A stretch of DNA of 64,000 bases, taken from positions 1 through 64,000 of the forward strand of contig JAETOX010000002.1 in NCBI GenBank assembly GCA_021771575.1, given 5' to 3'. A program made the translations under genes and the position numbers. The DNA comes from Bacteroides sp. (GTDB lineage Bacteria; Bacteroidota; Bacteroidia; Bacteroidales; Marinifilaceae). Positions 41,391 through 49,402 of this stretch are shown one piece after another; the stretch's first letter is position 1; each line of letters begins with the position of its first letter. Under the pieces are notes generated by a model that had not been told where the DNA came from, made no database searches, and worked only from the letters and a program-made list of their open reading frames with translations.

Positions 41391-41825
41391 ATGAAAGTCA
41401 AGATTGTCAACCATTCTAAGCATCCTCTTCCGGAGTATAAAACCAAAGCATCGGCAGGTATGGATATCCGGGCTAATTTAGATGAAACCGTTATTCTTTG
41501 TCCTTTGGAAAGAAAATTGATACCTACAGGTCTGTATATAGAATTGCCTGAAGGGTATGAAGCGCAAATTCGTCCACGGAGTGGTTTGGCTTTAAACGAG
41601 GGGTTAGGGATATTAAATAGCCCTGGCACTATAGATGCCGATTACCGAGGTGAAATAGGGATCATTGTCGTTAATCTTTCAAATACCGTTATTTCTATAG
41701 AAGATGGGGAAAGAATTTGCCAGATGGTAATCAATAAAGTTGAACAGGCTGAATGGGTGAAAGTAGAGGAATTGACAGATTCGGCAAGGGGAGAAGGAGG
41801 TTTCGGACATACGGGAAAAAATTAA
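41391..41825 (+). CDS. dut: dUTP diphosphatase
   Basis: A 144-residue trimeric dUTPase that hydrolyses dUTP to dUMP. The five family motifs are visible: [41 protein letters not shown] and the terminal [11 protein letters not shown]. Length is normal. It opens a four-gene run (dut, TPR protein, DUF4292 lipoprotein, EnvC-like) with short gaps of 3-16 bp, a grouping commonly seen in Bacteroidetes. Confidence 0.97.
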   Translation: MKVKIVNHSKHPLPEYKTKASAGMDIRANLDETVILCPLERKLIPTGLYIELPEGYEAQIRPRSGLALNEGLGILNSPGTIDADYRGEIGIIVVNLSNTVISIEDGERICQMVINKVEQAEWVKVEELTDSARGEGGFGHTGKN

Positions 41826-41841
41826 TGAATAGCAGGAGAAT

Positions 41842-43566
41842 ATGAAGAAATGGATTGCTTTGGTATGTATATTTCTTTTTATGACAGAAGCATTCGCTGA
41901 TAAAAAAAAGAAAACAGAAAATATCCAGGAGTTAGACGAGAAAAACAAAATGGAATTTGACTTTTCTTTTATGGAAGGAGTCAGAAGTAAAATTATAGGA
42001 GATTATCAGTCAGCTATCGGTTGGTTTGATAATTGTTTGAAAATATTACCTTATAGTCCTGTTGTAAAATATGAAATAGCCAGTTTGTTAATGGCAAATC
42101 AAGATTTTAACGGAGCTTTGCAATTAGCAAGAGAAGCTGTGACAGGTAATCCGGAAAATATGTGGTATAAAATATTATTGGCCAATATTTTTCAGAAGAA
42201 GGCTATGATCGAAGAAGCTTGCCAAGTATATGCAGAGATTATTGCTAAGTATCCCAATAAAGAAGAATTTTATGTTATTGAAGCAGGGTTGTATACTTCT
42301 ATCGAAAAATGGCAAAAAGCAATTGAAGTGTATGACCGGTATGAAGCTCAATATGGCATAACTGAACCAGTTTCTATAGAAAAAATCAAACTTTATACTA
42401 AATTAGACGATGTTAAAAAAGCATCGAGTGAATTGTTGAAACTGATTCGTAAATTTCCGGATAGAAGTGAATATTTAAGTCTATTGGCAGAATTATATTT
42501 TAATTACGATCAGGATAAGAAGGGGTTACAAATTTTAGACCGTTTACTGAAAGCAGATCCCGGAAACGGTTTTGTTCATTTTTATCTGGCAGATTATTAT
42601 CGGGATAAAAAGCAAGAAAAAGAAGCAGATAAACATACGAAGAGTGCTCTACTGAGTGATAAAATAGATAATGGTTATAAAATTCAATACATTCTGAAAC
42701 TTATCCTGAACCCGGATACTACTCTGGTATCCGAAGCTACCTTGGATGAATATATGGATCTGTTAATGCAAAAATACAGTGATGATCTAGCTATACGGGC
42801 TTTACATTCTGATTTTTTGAAGAAGGACCATAAATTAGCTGAAGCAAAGAAGGAATTGGAATATATTCTGGAGAGAGATCAAAATAACTATTTGATTTGG
42901 GAAGAGCTGTTACTATTATGCAATGAGATGGGTGATACTGCTTGTCTGTATAATCGGAGTATAGAGGCTATGAAATATTTTCCGGATCAGCCTTTACCAT
43001 ATGCTTTGGCTGGTATTTCTTTGATGATGCAAAAAGATTTTCATGCTGCACTTCCTTATTTTGAAAAAGGAGTTACGCTAACCGATGAAAAAGTGGCTTT
43101 GAAAGCTCAATTTTATTCTTATTTGGGAGATTGTTATTATAATCTGGACAGTGTTTCGAAAGCTTTCAATATGTTTGATCAAGTGTTAAAAATCAATCCG
43201 AATGATATTTTAGTATTGAATAACTATGCTTATTATCTTTCCTTAAAAGGGGAGAGATTGGATAAAGCTGAAAATATGAGTTCCAAAGCAGTATCTCTGG
43301 AACCCGACAATGCTACTTATTTAGATACCTATGCTTGGGTTTTGTATAAAAGAAAGGATTATTCACAAGCCCGTTACTATATGAAATTGGCAATAGAGAA
43401 AACAGAAGATCCTTCAGGAGTGTTATATGAACATTACGGTGATATTCTTTTTCATCATGGTGACCATGAGGAAGCACTGAAAATGTGGAAAAAGGCACTG
43501 GAATTAGGTGGAGAGATTTCTGATGAATTGAAAGAAAAAGTTGAAACAGGAGTAATGCCGGAATAA
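41842..43566 (+). CDS. Exported tetratricopeptide repeat protein
   Basis: A 574-residue protein with a signal peptide (MKKWIALVCIFLFMTEAFAD) and a mature part built of TPR units from residue 37 onward. Examples are SAIGWFDNCLKILPYSPVVKYEIASL near residue 53 and KAFNMFDQVLKINPNDILVLNNYAYYLSLKG near 440, with LDKAENMSSKAVSLEPDNATYLDTYAW near 473. It probably acts as a periplasmic scaffold. It lies 16 bp behind dut and 3 bp ahead of the DUF4292 lipoprotein gene. No partner is known, though its conserved neighbourhood suggests a role in envelope biogenesis. Confidence 0.9.
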   Translation: MKKWIALVCIFLFMTEAFADKKKKTENIQELDEKNKMEFDFSFMEGVRSKIIGDYQSAIGWFDNCLKILPYSPVVKYEIASLLMANQDFNGALQLAREAVTGNPENMWYKILLANIFQKKAMIEEACQVYAEIIAKYPNKEEFYVIEAGLYTSIEKWQKAIEVYDRYEAQYGITEPVSIEKIKLYTKLDDVKKASSELLKLIRKFPDRSEYLSLLAELYFNYDQDKKGLQILDRLLKADPGNGFVHFYLADYYRDKKQEKEADKHTKSALLSDKIDNGYKIQYILKLILNPDTTLVSEATLDEYMDLLMQKYSDDLAIRALHSDFLKKDHKLAEAKKELEYILERDQNNYLIWEELLLLCNEMGDTACLYNRSIEAMKYFPDQPLPYALAGISLMMQKDFHAALPYFEKGVTLTDEKVALKAQFYSYLGDCYYNLDSVSKAFNMFDQVLKINPNDILVLNNYAYYLSLKGERLDKAENMSSKAVSLEPDNATYLDTYAWVLYKRKDYSQARYYMKLAIEKTEDPSGVLYEHYGDILFHHGDHEEALKMWKKALELGGEISDELKEKVETGVMPE

Positions 43567-43569
43567 TTG

Positions 43570-44433
43570 ATGGGTAGGATGAGCAGAAATTATATATTAT
43601 ATTGGATCTTTGCTGTTTGTTTATTTGCTTCTTGCCGTAGTGTAAAACCGGTAGTTGTAAAGAAAGATATTCCTTCTATTGCTGAAAACAAATTATTGAA
43701 AAATATTAAAAGTAATGAATTGGAATATGAAACACTGTTTGCAAAAAAAATAGAAGTTTCTTTGACTCAAAAAAAGAGATCCGATAATTTTAAAGCCTCC
43801 TTGAAGATAAAAAGGGATAGTTTTATCCAAATATCCTTGACTGCTCCATTGGGCATAGAGGTGGCTCGGGTATTATTAACCAGAGATAGTATAAAATTTG
43901 TAGATACTTATCATAAAAAGTATTTTTTAGCTGATTATCAGTATTTTGCAGATAGATATGATAGTTATTTAAGTTTTGATTGTATCCAGAAAATCTTAAC
44001 GAATACTTTTTTTAATTTTGTAGATTGCAGTGGGATAGGGAAGAGTCGTAAATACAAATTGGATAAAACCAATCAAGGATATGAGCTTTCTACTGTGGAA
44101 GAGAAGGCTCTGAGCAGAAAAATAAAGAAATTTTATAAGAAAAAACGGAAAAATAAAGATTTTATTTTGATTTTGCAGAAGATTCTGATTGATCCTCAAT
44201 TGTTCAGGCCTTTGGTCATTTCAGTAGAGGACGTAGACGAAGAAACAAGTATTGCTGTGAATTATAAAAATTTAAAAAGTTTTTCAGGGAAAAAATTTCC
44301 AGAAGAGATTATTTTTGAACTGTCAGATGGTAAAGATAAAATAACGTTGGAATTGAAGTTTTTGAAATTAGAATTCGATGTAGCTGTGGAACCCAATTTT
44401 AGAATTTCGTCTAAATATAAAAAAATAGATTAG
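43570..44433 (+). CDS. DUF4292 lipoprotein
   Basis: A 287-residue lipoprotein: signal MGRMSRNYILYWIFAVCLFA with lipobox Cys following SC. The body matches the Bacteroidetes DUF4292 family: KIEVSLTQKKRSDNFKASLKIKRDS, FIQISLTAPLGIEVARVLLT and DSIKFVDTYHKKYFLADY. The overall fold is reminiscent of LolA/LolB lipoprotein carriers, so a role in outer-membrane lipoprotein handling is possible but unproven. Starts at 43570 and 43579 are both feasible; the second gives a cleaner signal. The gene is 3 bp from the EnvC-like gene. Confidence 0.85.
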   Translation: MGRMSRNYILYWIFAVCLFASCRSVKPVVVKKDIPSIAENKLLKNIKSNELEYETLFAKKIEVSLTQKKRSDNFKASLKIKRDSFIQISLTAPLGIEVARVLLTRDSIKFVDTYHKKYFLADYQYFADRYDSYLSFDCIQKILTNTFFNFVDCSGIGKSRKYKLDKTNQGYELSTVEEKALSRKIKKFYKKKRKNKDFILILQKILIDPQLFRPLVISVEDVDEETSIAVNYKNLKSFSGKKFPEEIIFELSDGKDKITLELKFLKLEFDVAVEPNFRISSKYKKID

Positions 44434-44436
44434 TAT

Positions 44437-45627
44437 ATGATATTTAAGATATTAAGTATATTAATATTTGTTTTTCTGTGTTTTCAGACGGAAGGGTTTA
44501 CTCAATCTATCAATAGTATAAAAAAAGAAAAAGAAAAGAGTGAAAAACAAATTTCTTATTTGAATAAGTTGCTGAACGAAGCAATGAAGAATAAATCGGC
44601 TTCTACCGAAAAGGTAAATATTCTTCAGCAAAAAGTTCTTCAGAGTAAAAAACTACTTTCTTCTTTAAACGAAGAGGTGAAATATATTCAGCATCATATC
44701 TCGATTAATGAGTCCCGGATTGAGGAACTTCAGAAAAATAAGCATTCTATGTTGGATTTGTATGCTAAATTAGTTTATGGTAATTGGAAAAAACGGAATA
44801 AAGCTGATAAGTTGATGTTTATTTTTTCTTCTGCTGATTTCAATCAAGCTTATAATCGATATAAGTATTTTCAACAAATACAGGATTATTCTCAGCGTCA
44901 ATTGGAGTTGATTCATCAGGTAAATGATTCCTTGAATCAAAAAAATCAGGATTTGAAAAGACTGGTTTCTCAGAAAGATAGTACGTTGAGAGAAATCGGT
45001 GAACGGAATAAAGAACTGGAACAGGAGCAAAGAAATGAGAGCCGGTATATATCTGAATTGCAAAAAAAAGAAAAAGAAATCCGGAAAAAACTGCAGCTAG
45101 AAATGCAGAATCGGCAAAAACTTTCTAAAGAATTGAATAGATTGATTACCAAACAGATAAAAGCTTCTGGAAGTTCTTCATCTACTTATAAACTGACTCC
45201 TGAAGAAAAGCTGGTTTCTGATGATTTTTCTAAAAACAGAGGTCGTTTACCTTGGCCTGTTGCAGAGGGTTTTGTTTCAGAAAAGTTTGGAGTACATGCA
45301 CATCCTATTCATAAAAGAGTGGAAGTAGTAAATGATGGGATTAATATTACGACTTCCCGTAATGCTGATGTCCGTTCAGTATTTAAGGGAGTAATATCTG
45401 AAGTTTGGTATCAGAAAGAATTGAATTACGTGATTATTATTCGTCATGGAAATTACCTTACTGCCTATTCTAATTTGGTGGATGTGGTAGTACAAAAAGG
45501 CCAGAAAGTGAATACAAAAGATAAATTGGGCAAAGTGGCTTATGATCCGGATAAAGGAAGTGTGTTAAACTTTCAGGTTAGAAAAGATATTGAAATATTA
45601 AATCCTGAGCTTTGGTTAGCTAAATAG
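44437..45627 (+). CDS. EnvC-like murein hydrolase activator (M23/LytM domain)
   Basis: A 396-residue protein with a signal peptide (MIFKILSILIFVFLCFQTEG, mature start near FTQS). Residues of about 25-260 form a long coiled coil rich in Lys, Glu and Gln, and the last 125 residues are a LytM domain (GRLPWPVAEGFVSEKFGVHAHP, then DGINITTSRNADVRSVFKG and VIIRHGNYLTAYSNL). The domain has HAHP and HGNYLTAYSN, but the canonical zinc ligands (HxxxD and HxH) appear changed (NDGIN in place of HxGID), as in EnvC. It therefore probably activates amidases rather than cutting itself. It closes the dut run. Confidence 0.9.
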   Translation: MIFKILSILIFVFLCFQTEGFTQSINSIKKEKEKSEKQISYLNKLLNEAMKNKSASTEKVNILQQKVLQSKKLLSSLNEEVKYIQHHISINESRIEELQKNKHSMLDLYAKLVYGNWKKRNKADKLMFIFSSADFNQAYNRYKYFQQIQDYSQRQLELIHQVNDSLNQKNQDLKRLVSQKDSTLREIGERNKELEQEQRNESRYISELQKKEKEIRKKLQLEMQNRQKLSKELNRLITKQIKASGSSSSTYKLTPEEKLVSDDFSKNRGRLPWPVAEGFVSEKFGVHAHPIHKRVEVVNDGINITTSRNADVRSVFKGVISEVWYQKELNYVIIIRHGNYLTAYSNLVDVVVQKGQKVNTKDKLGKVAYDPDKGSVLNFQVRKDIEILNPELWLAK

Positions 45628-45636
45628 CGATGGTGT

Positions 45637-46038
45637 GTGAACATTGATTCTCTGATATTTAAAAGTGAAAGTATTCGAAAGAATCTTGAAAAATTGAAAT
45701 TCAGTTATGCCAGTACATTGAAAAATAATCAGGAATTGGTTGATCCTTATGATTTAACAATGCATTTCTGGGTTTTTACTAGTATTTTTAAGATTTCGAT
45801 TTACAGAAACAAAAATTTTCAGAGATTGATCGGTGAATTCAAGGAACAACAGTGTCGGAATTTTGTTAATAAATCATTGCCTCAAAAAGATATTGAATTG
45901 ATAATTCAAAATATTTTAATAATTTCGCTATCACAGGAAGACTTAATCGATCGTTTTCGAAGTGTAGAGACACATAGTCTGATTTATAGTAATTTAGCTT
46001 GTTTACAGGAATTGAAACGTCAAGAATATAAATTATAA
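45637..46038 (+). CDS. Hypothetical helical protein
   Basis: A 133-residue frame with a GTG start at 45637, 9 bp after the EnvC-like gene. It is predominantly helical, with many Lys, Glu and Leu (LEKLKFSYASTLKNNQELVD, FRSVETHSLIYSNLACLQEL). There are no recognisable motifs, no signal peptide and no membrane segment. It might be a small cytosolic partner of the following genes. Codon use and base composition match the neighbours. I do not recognise it. Confidence 0.45.
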   Translation: MNIDSLIFKSESIRKNLEKLKFSYASTLKNNQELVDPYDLTMHFWVFTSIFKISIYRNKNFQRLIGEFKEQQCRNFVNKSLPQKDIELIIQNILIISLSQEDLIDRFRSVETHSLIYSNLACLQELKRQEYKL

Positions 46039-46046
46039 AAGATAGT

Positions 46047-46274
46047 TTGTCTATTCTGGCAAAGTCAAATTTAATGTTGGCGTCTTTATTGACTGATAAA
46101 CTTTATGCTATCGAAGTAAAATTGGGACTATTACTTGACTATATACAGAATAATAAGCGGAGTGAATGGTGTCGTGAACAACAGTATATTGTCAATTATC
46201 TGAATGATATAGTTTTGGTGTTAACTGAAGCTTTGTATAAGGGAAAGCGTAATTTAGAGGATTCGATGGGATAG
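46047..46274 (+). CDS. Hypothetical small helical protein
   Basis: A 75-residue frame (TTG at 46047) or 67 residues from the ATG at 46071. The body is helical and slightly amphipathic (LTDKLYAIEVKLGLLLDYIQNN, YIVNYLNDIVLVLTEALY). It sits 8 bp after the previous unknown gene in the same direction, and could be its second half after a frameshift, or a separate peptide. I do not recognise it. Confidence 0.35.
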   Translation: MSILAKSNLMLASLLTDKLYAIEVKLGLLLDYIQNNKRSEWCREQQYIVNYLNDIVLVLTEALYKGKRNLEDSMG

Positions 46275-46566
46275 GAATAACAATAGGGTGTGGATAAGGA
46301 AAAAATAAGGGAAAATAAAGAATTTTCGGTATAGTTTGAAGTAACAACTGGAAGATTTAGTCGATGTAATGAAAAAAGGCGGAAAAGGTAAACCTTTACA
46401 ATAAAGAATCAGTAATATGATCAGAGAGAATGAATTGTTTAATCAGACTTTCAATGATTATATTTCTGAAACCGGTTCAATGAAAGTTGCTTGCCGGGGA
46501 AGTCAGATTTAAAACTAAATCATTATTTTGAAACTATGTATAACAATTATTATATTAAGCTTGGGA
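46275..46566 (+). other. Mostly non-coding spacer with a 31-codon frame
   Basis: The spacer between the unknown genes and the RsbW-like gene holds only one short frame, 46417-46512 (MIRENELFNQTFNDYISETG onward, 31 residues), and the fragment MKKGGKGKPLQ just before it. Neither resembles a known family. They may be leftovers of a decayed gene. Confidence 0.3.
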
Positions 46567-46968
46567 ATGAAGAAATTGGAGATTGAAGTCTCTTCTGAGA
46601 TCAGTAATATTATAAAAGTTGAGAATTTTATAGAGGCTTTTACGAGCCATTTTAATCTGGATTCTGATTTATATGGAAAAATCAGTTTGTCGGTTATAGA
46701 AGCTGTAAATAATGCTATATTGTCGGGAAATAAACGACAACCGGATAAATATGTAAAATTAGTTGCCTGGAAACAGGACAATCGGTTTATGGTGACTGTG
46801 AGCGACGAAGGTGAGGGATTTGATTATACGAATATTCCTGATCCTACTTTGCCCGACAATATCAATAAAGTAACTGGAAGAGGATTGTTTTTGATGAAAA
46901 CGCTTTCTGACGATCTTATTTTTGAAAATAACGGTGCTACAGTAACATTGGTTTTTAATTTGAATTGA
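46567..46968 (+). CDS. RsbW-like serine kinase / anti-sigma factor (HATPase)
   Basis: From the ATG at 46567 this is 133 residues of a single GHKL ATPase domain. The N box appears as KISLSVIEAVNNAILSGNKR, the G1 box as VSDEGEGFDYTNIPDP, and the G2 box as TGRGLFLMKTLSDD. Proteins of this size and pattern are RsbW/SpoIIAB-like anti-sigma factors or stress-kinase domains; the target is unknown, since no sigma factor or RsbV-like antagonist lies next to it. A TTG start at 46528 would add 13 residues not seen in the family. ybeY follows 29 bp downstream. Confidence 0.85.
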   Translation: MKKLEIEVSSEISNIIKVENFIEAFTSHFNLDSDLYGKISLSVIEAVNNAILSGNKRQPDKYVKLVAWKQDNRFMVTVSDEGEGFDYTNIPDPTLPDNINKVTGRGLFLMKTLSDDLIFENNGATVTLVFNLN

Positions 46969-46997
46969 CCCTTTGGTGTATATTATTAGTTTTTCAG

Positions 46998-47438
46998 ATG
47001 AATGAAATTTTATTTTTTAAAGAAGGAAAAGTGGAATATCCTTCTTTTTTTTCTGATTTGAAAGTGTGTCGCTGGATTGCTGTGATAGGTGAACGTTATG
47101 CTAGATCTATAGGAGCGATTAATTTTATTTTCTGTGATGATGATTACATACTCGCTATAAATCGTCAATATCTGAAGCATGACTATTATACTGATGTGAT
47201 TACTTTCGATTATTGTAAAAATAAAGTACTTTCCGGTGATGTTTTTATTAGTCTGGATACGGTGAGATCCAATGCTGAAAAATTTTCTGTTAGTTTTGAA
47301 AATGAATTTCATCGGGTAATTTGTCATGCTGTACTCCATTTAATCGGTTATAAGGACAAAACAGATGTAGATAGTATGGAAATGCGGAAAAACGAAAATA
47401 AGTGCTTAGAACTTCTTAAAATGCTTTTAGATGGATAA
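46998..47438 (+). CDS. ybeY: Endoribonuclease YbeY (rRNA maturation)
   Basis: From the ATG at 46998 this gives 146 residues, the usual length. YbeY is a zinc endoribonuclease for 16S rRNA 3'-end processing and ribosome quality control. The central HYYTDVITFDY segment and the metal site RVICHAVLHLIGYKDKTD are present. The third zinc ligand of the E. coli pattern HGxLHLxGYDH is replaced by Lys-Asp-Lys, a change I recall as common in Bacteroidetes. A non-ATG start at 46965 is unlikely. It overlaps mnmG by 8 bp, so translation is coupled. Confidence 0.9.
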   Translation: MNEILFFKEGKVEYPSFFSDLKVCRWIAVIGERYARSIGAINFIFCDDDYILAINRQYLKHDYYTDVITFDYCKNKVLSGDVFISLDTVRSNAEKFSVSFENEFHRVICHAVLHLIGYKDKTDVDSMEMRKNENKCLELLKMLLDG

Positions 47439-49314
47439 GCTTTTAACAGATTACGATGTGATTGTAGTGGGTGCTGGTCACGCCGGTTGTGAAGCGGCTT
47501 GTACTGCTGCTCATTTGGGAGCTCATACTCTTTTGATTACTCTGGACATGAATAAAATCGCACAAATGTCTTGTAATCCTGCAGTAGGAGGAATAGCTAA
47601 AGGACAAATAGTGCGCGAAATAGATGCTTTGGGAGGAATGATGGGGATTGTTACTGATCGGAGTTCCATTCAATTTCGTATGCTTAATCGTTCGAAAGGT
47701 CCTGCTATGTGGAGTCCTCGTTCGCAATGTGATAGGATGAAATTTTCTGCTAATTGGCGTCAAATATTGGAAGAGACCATTCTTTTAGACATGTGGCAGG
47801 ATGAAGTAACCGAATTGTTATTGGAAAATGACAGTGTATGTGGAGTAAAGACTTCTTTAGGGGTTTCTTTTTTAGCGAAACGGGTAATTTTAACTAGCGG
47901 TACATTTTTGAATGGATTGATGCATGTTGGACGGGTAAGTTTCGCAGGAGGGCGAATAGCTGAGCCGGCTTCTTATGGTATTTCCACTCAATTGAAAGCC
48001 CGGGGTTTTGAAATTGGAAGAATGAAAACCGGTACTCCCGTGCGGATTGATGGTAAAAGTGTCGATTTCAATAAATTGGCTCCCCAGGCTGGCGAAGATG
48101 ATTTTCATTGTTTTTCTTTCGTGCATTATGATTATAAAAATCAACTTCTTCAGCGACCTTGTTATATGGCTTATACCAATGAAAAAGTCCATACTATTTT
48201 GAGAGAAGGATTTGCCGACAGTCCGCTATTTAATGGTACTATTCAGAGTATAGGACCTCGTTATTGTCCCAGTATAGAAACAAAATTGGATACTTTTGCG
48301 GATAAAACCAGTCATCATTTATTTTTGGAGCCTGAAGGAGAAACTACAACCGAATTTTATCTCAACGGTTTTTCTTCATCTTTACCTTGGGATATACAAT
48401 GGCGCGCATTGAGATCTATCGAAGGATTCGAACAGGTTCGTATTTTTCGGCCGGGATATGCGATTGAATACGATTATTTTCCTCCTACTCAGCTTTACCA
48501 TACTTTGGAAACTAAATTGATTCGGGGGCTTTATTTTGCAGGACAGATTAATGGTACCACCGGTTATGAAGAGGCTGCTGCTCAAGGATTAATGGCAGGA
48601 ATTAATGCTTGTTTGTCTCTAAGTTCTAATCAGGATTTTATATTGAGAAGGGATGAAGCTTATATTGGTGTATTAATTGATGATTTGGTGACCAAAGGGG
48701 TAGATGAGCCTTATCGCATGTTTACTTCCCGGGCAGAATATAGAATTTTATTGCGTCAGGATGATGCGGATGTTCGTTTGACGCCTAAAGGATATGATTT
48801 GGGTTTAGTTAATAAACAAAGACATAATATTTATTTAGATAAAATGCAAAAGCGAGATGCTTTGATTGATTTTATCCAGCAATGTAGTGTAAAGCCTGAC
48901 CAAATTAATGCTCTTTTGGAATCTGTTCAATCTGCTCCTTTGAAACAAGGAGTAAAATTAATAGATATAGTGACACGGCCTCAAATCAATTTAAATTTTC
49001 TGGCCGAACATCTTTTTGTGTTGAAGGAATTTATTGCCTGTTATCAGATTCGAGATGAAATAGTTGAAGCTGCAGAGATCTCCATTAAATATTCGGGTTA
49101 TATTGAAAGAGAAAGAATGTTGGCTGATAAACTTTCTCGTTTGGAAAATTTAGTGATAGCCGGGAAATTCAATTATGAAGAATTGACTAATTTATCTATT
49201 GAGGCCCGGCAAAAACTTTCAAAAATTCAGCCGAGAACTATCGGACAAGCTTCTCGTATAAGTGGTGTATCTCCAGCTGATATAAATGTTCTACTGATTT
49301 TGTTGGGGCGTTGA
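47431..49314 (+). CDS. mnmG: tRNA uridine-5-carboxymethylaminomethyl synthase MnmG (GidA)
   Basis: A 627-residue MnmG, the FAD enzyme that with MnmE modifies wobble uridine 34 of tRNAs. The FAD site is DVIVVGAGHAGCEAACTAAHLG near residue 9. NPAVGGIAKGQIVREIDALGG, MLNRSKGPAMWSPRSQCDR and the GYEEAAAQGLMAGINA block follow. The C-terminal helical MnmE-binding region is intact (SRISGVSPADINVLLILL). Length is normal. It overlaps ybeY by 8 bp and is followed 21 bp later by a parS site. In many bacteria this gene is close to the replication origin. Confidence 0.98.
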   Translation: MDKLLTDYDVIVVGAGHAGCEAACTAAHLGAHTLLITLDMNKIAQMSCNPAVGGIAKGQIVREIDALGGMMGIVTDRSSIQFRMLNRSKGPAMWSPRSQCDRMKFSANWRQILEETILLDMWQDEVTELLLENDSVCGVKTSLGVSFLAKRVILTSGTFLNGLMHVGRVSFAGGRIAEPASYGISTQLKARGFEIGRMKTGTPVRIDGKSVDFNKLAPQAGEDDFHCFSFVHYDYKNQLLQRPCYMAYTNEKVHTILREGFADSPLFNGTIQSIGPRYCPSIETKLDTFADKTSHHLFLEPEGETTTEFYLNGFSSSLPWDIQWRALRSIEGFEQVRIFRPGYAIEYDYFPPTQLYHTLETKLIRGLYFAGQINGTTGYEEAAAQGLMAGINACLSLSSNQDFILRRDEAYIGVLIDDLVTKGVDEPYRMFTSRAEYRILLRQDDADVRLTPKGYDLGLVNKQRHNIYLDKMQKRDALIDFIQQCSVKPDQINALLESVQSAPLKQGVKLIDIVTRPQINLNFLAEHLFVLKEFIACYQIRDEIVEAAEISIKYSGYIERERMLADKLSRLENLVIAGKFNYEELTNLSIEARQKLSKIQPRTIGQASRISGVSPADINVLLILLGR

Positions 49315-49334
49315 TATCGTTTCTAGAAAAGGAA

Positions 49335-49350
49335 TGTTTCACGTGGAACA
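49335..49350. promoter_or_regulatory. parS site (ParB binding)
   Basis: TGTTTCACGTGGAACA is a 16-bp near-perfect palindrome that fits the canonical bacterial parS consensus (TGTTNCACGTGNAACA). It sits between mnmG and ade in non-coding DNA. parS sites cluster around chromosome origins. Confidence 0.93.
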
Positions 49351-49402
49351 TATAAAAAGGTGCGAAGGGAGGGTTGGAAGAGAAGAGTAAAAAAAGAGGA
49401 AT

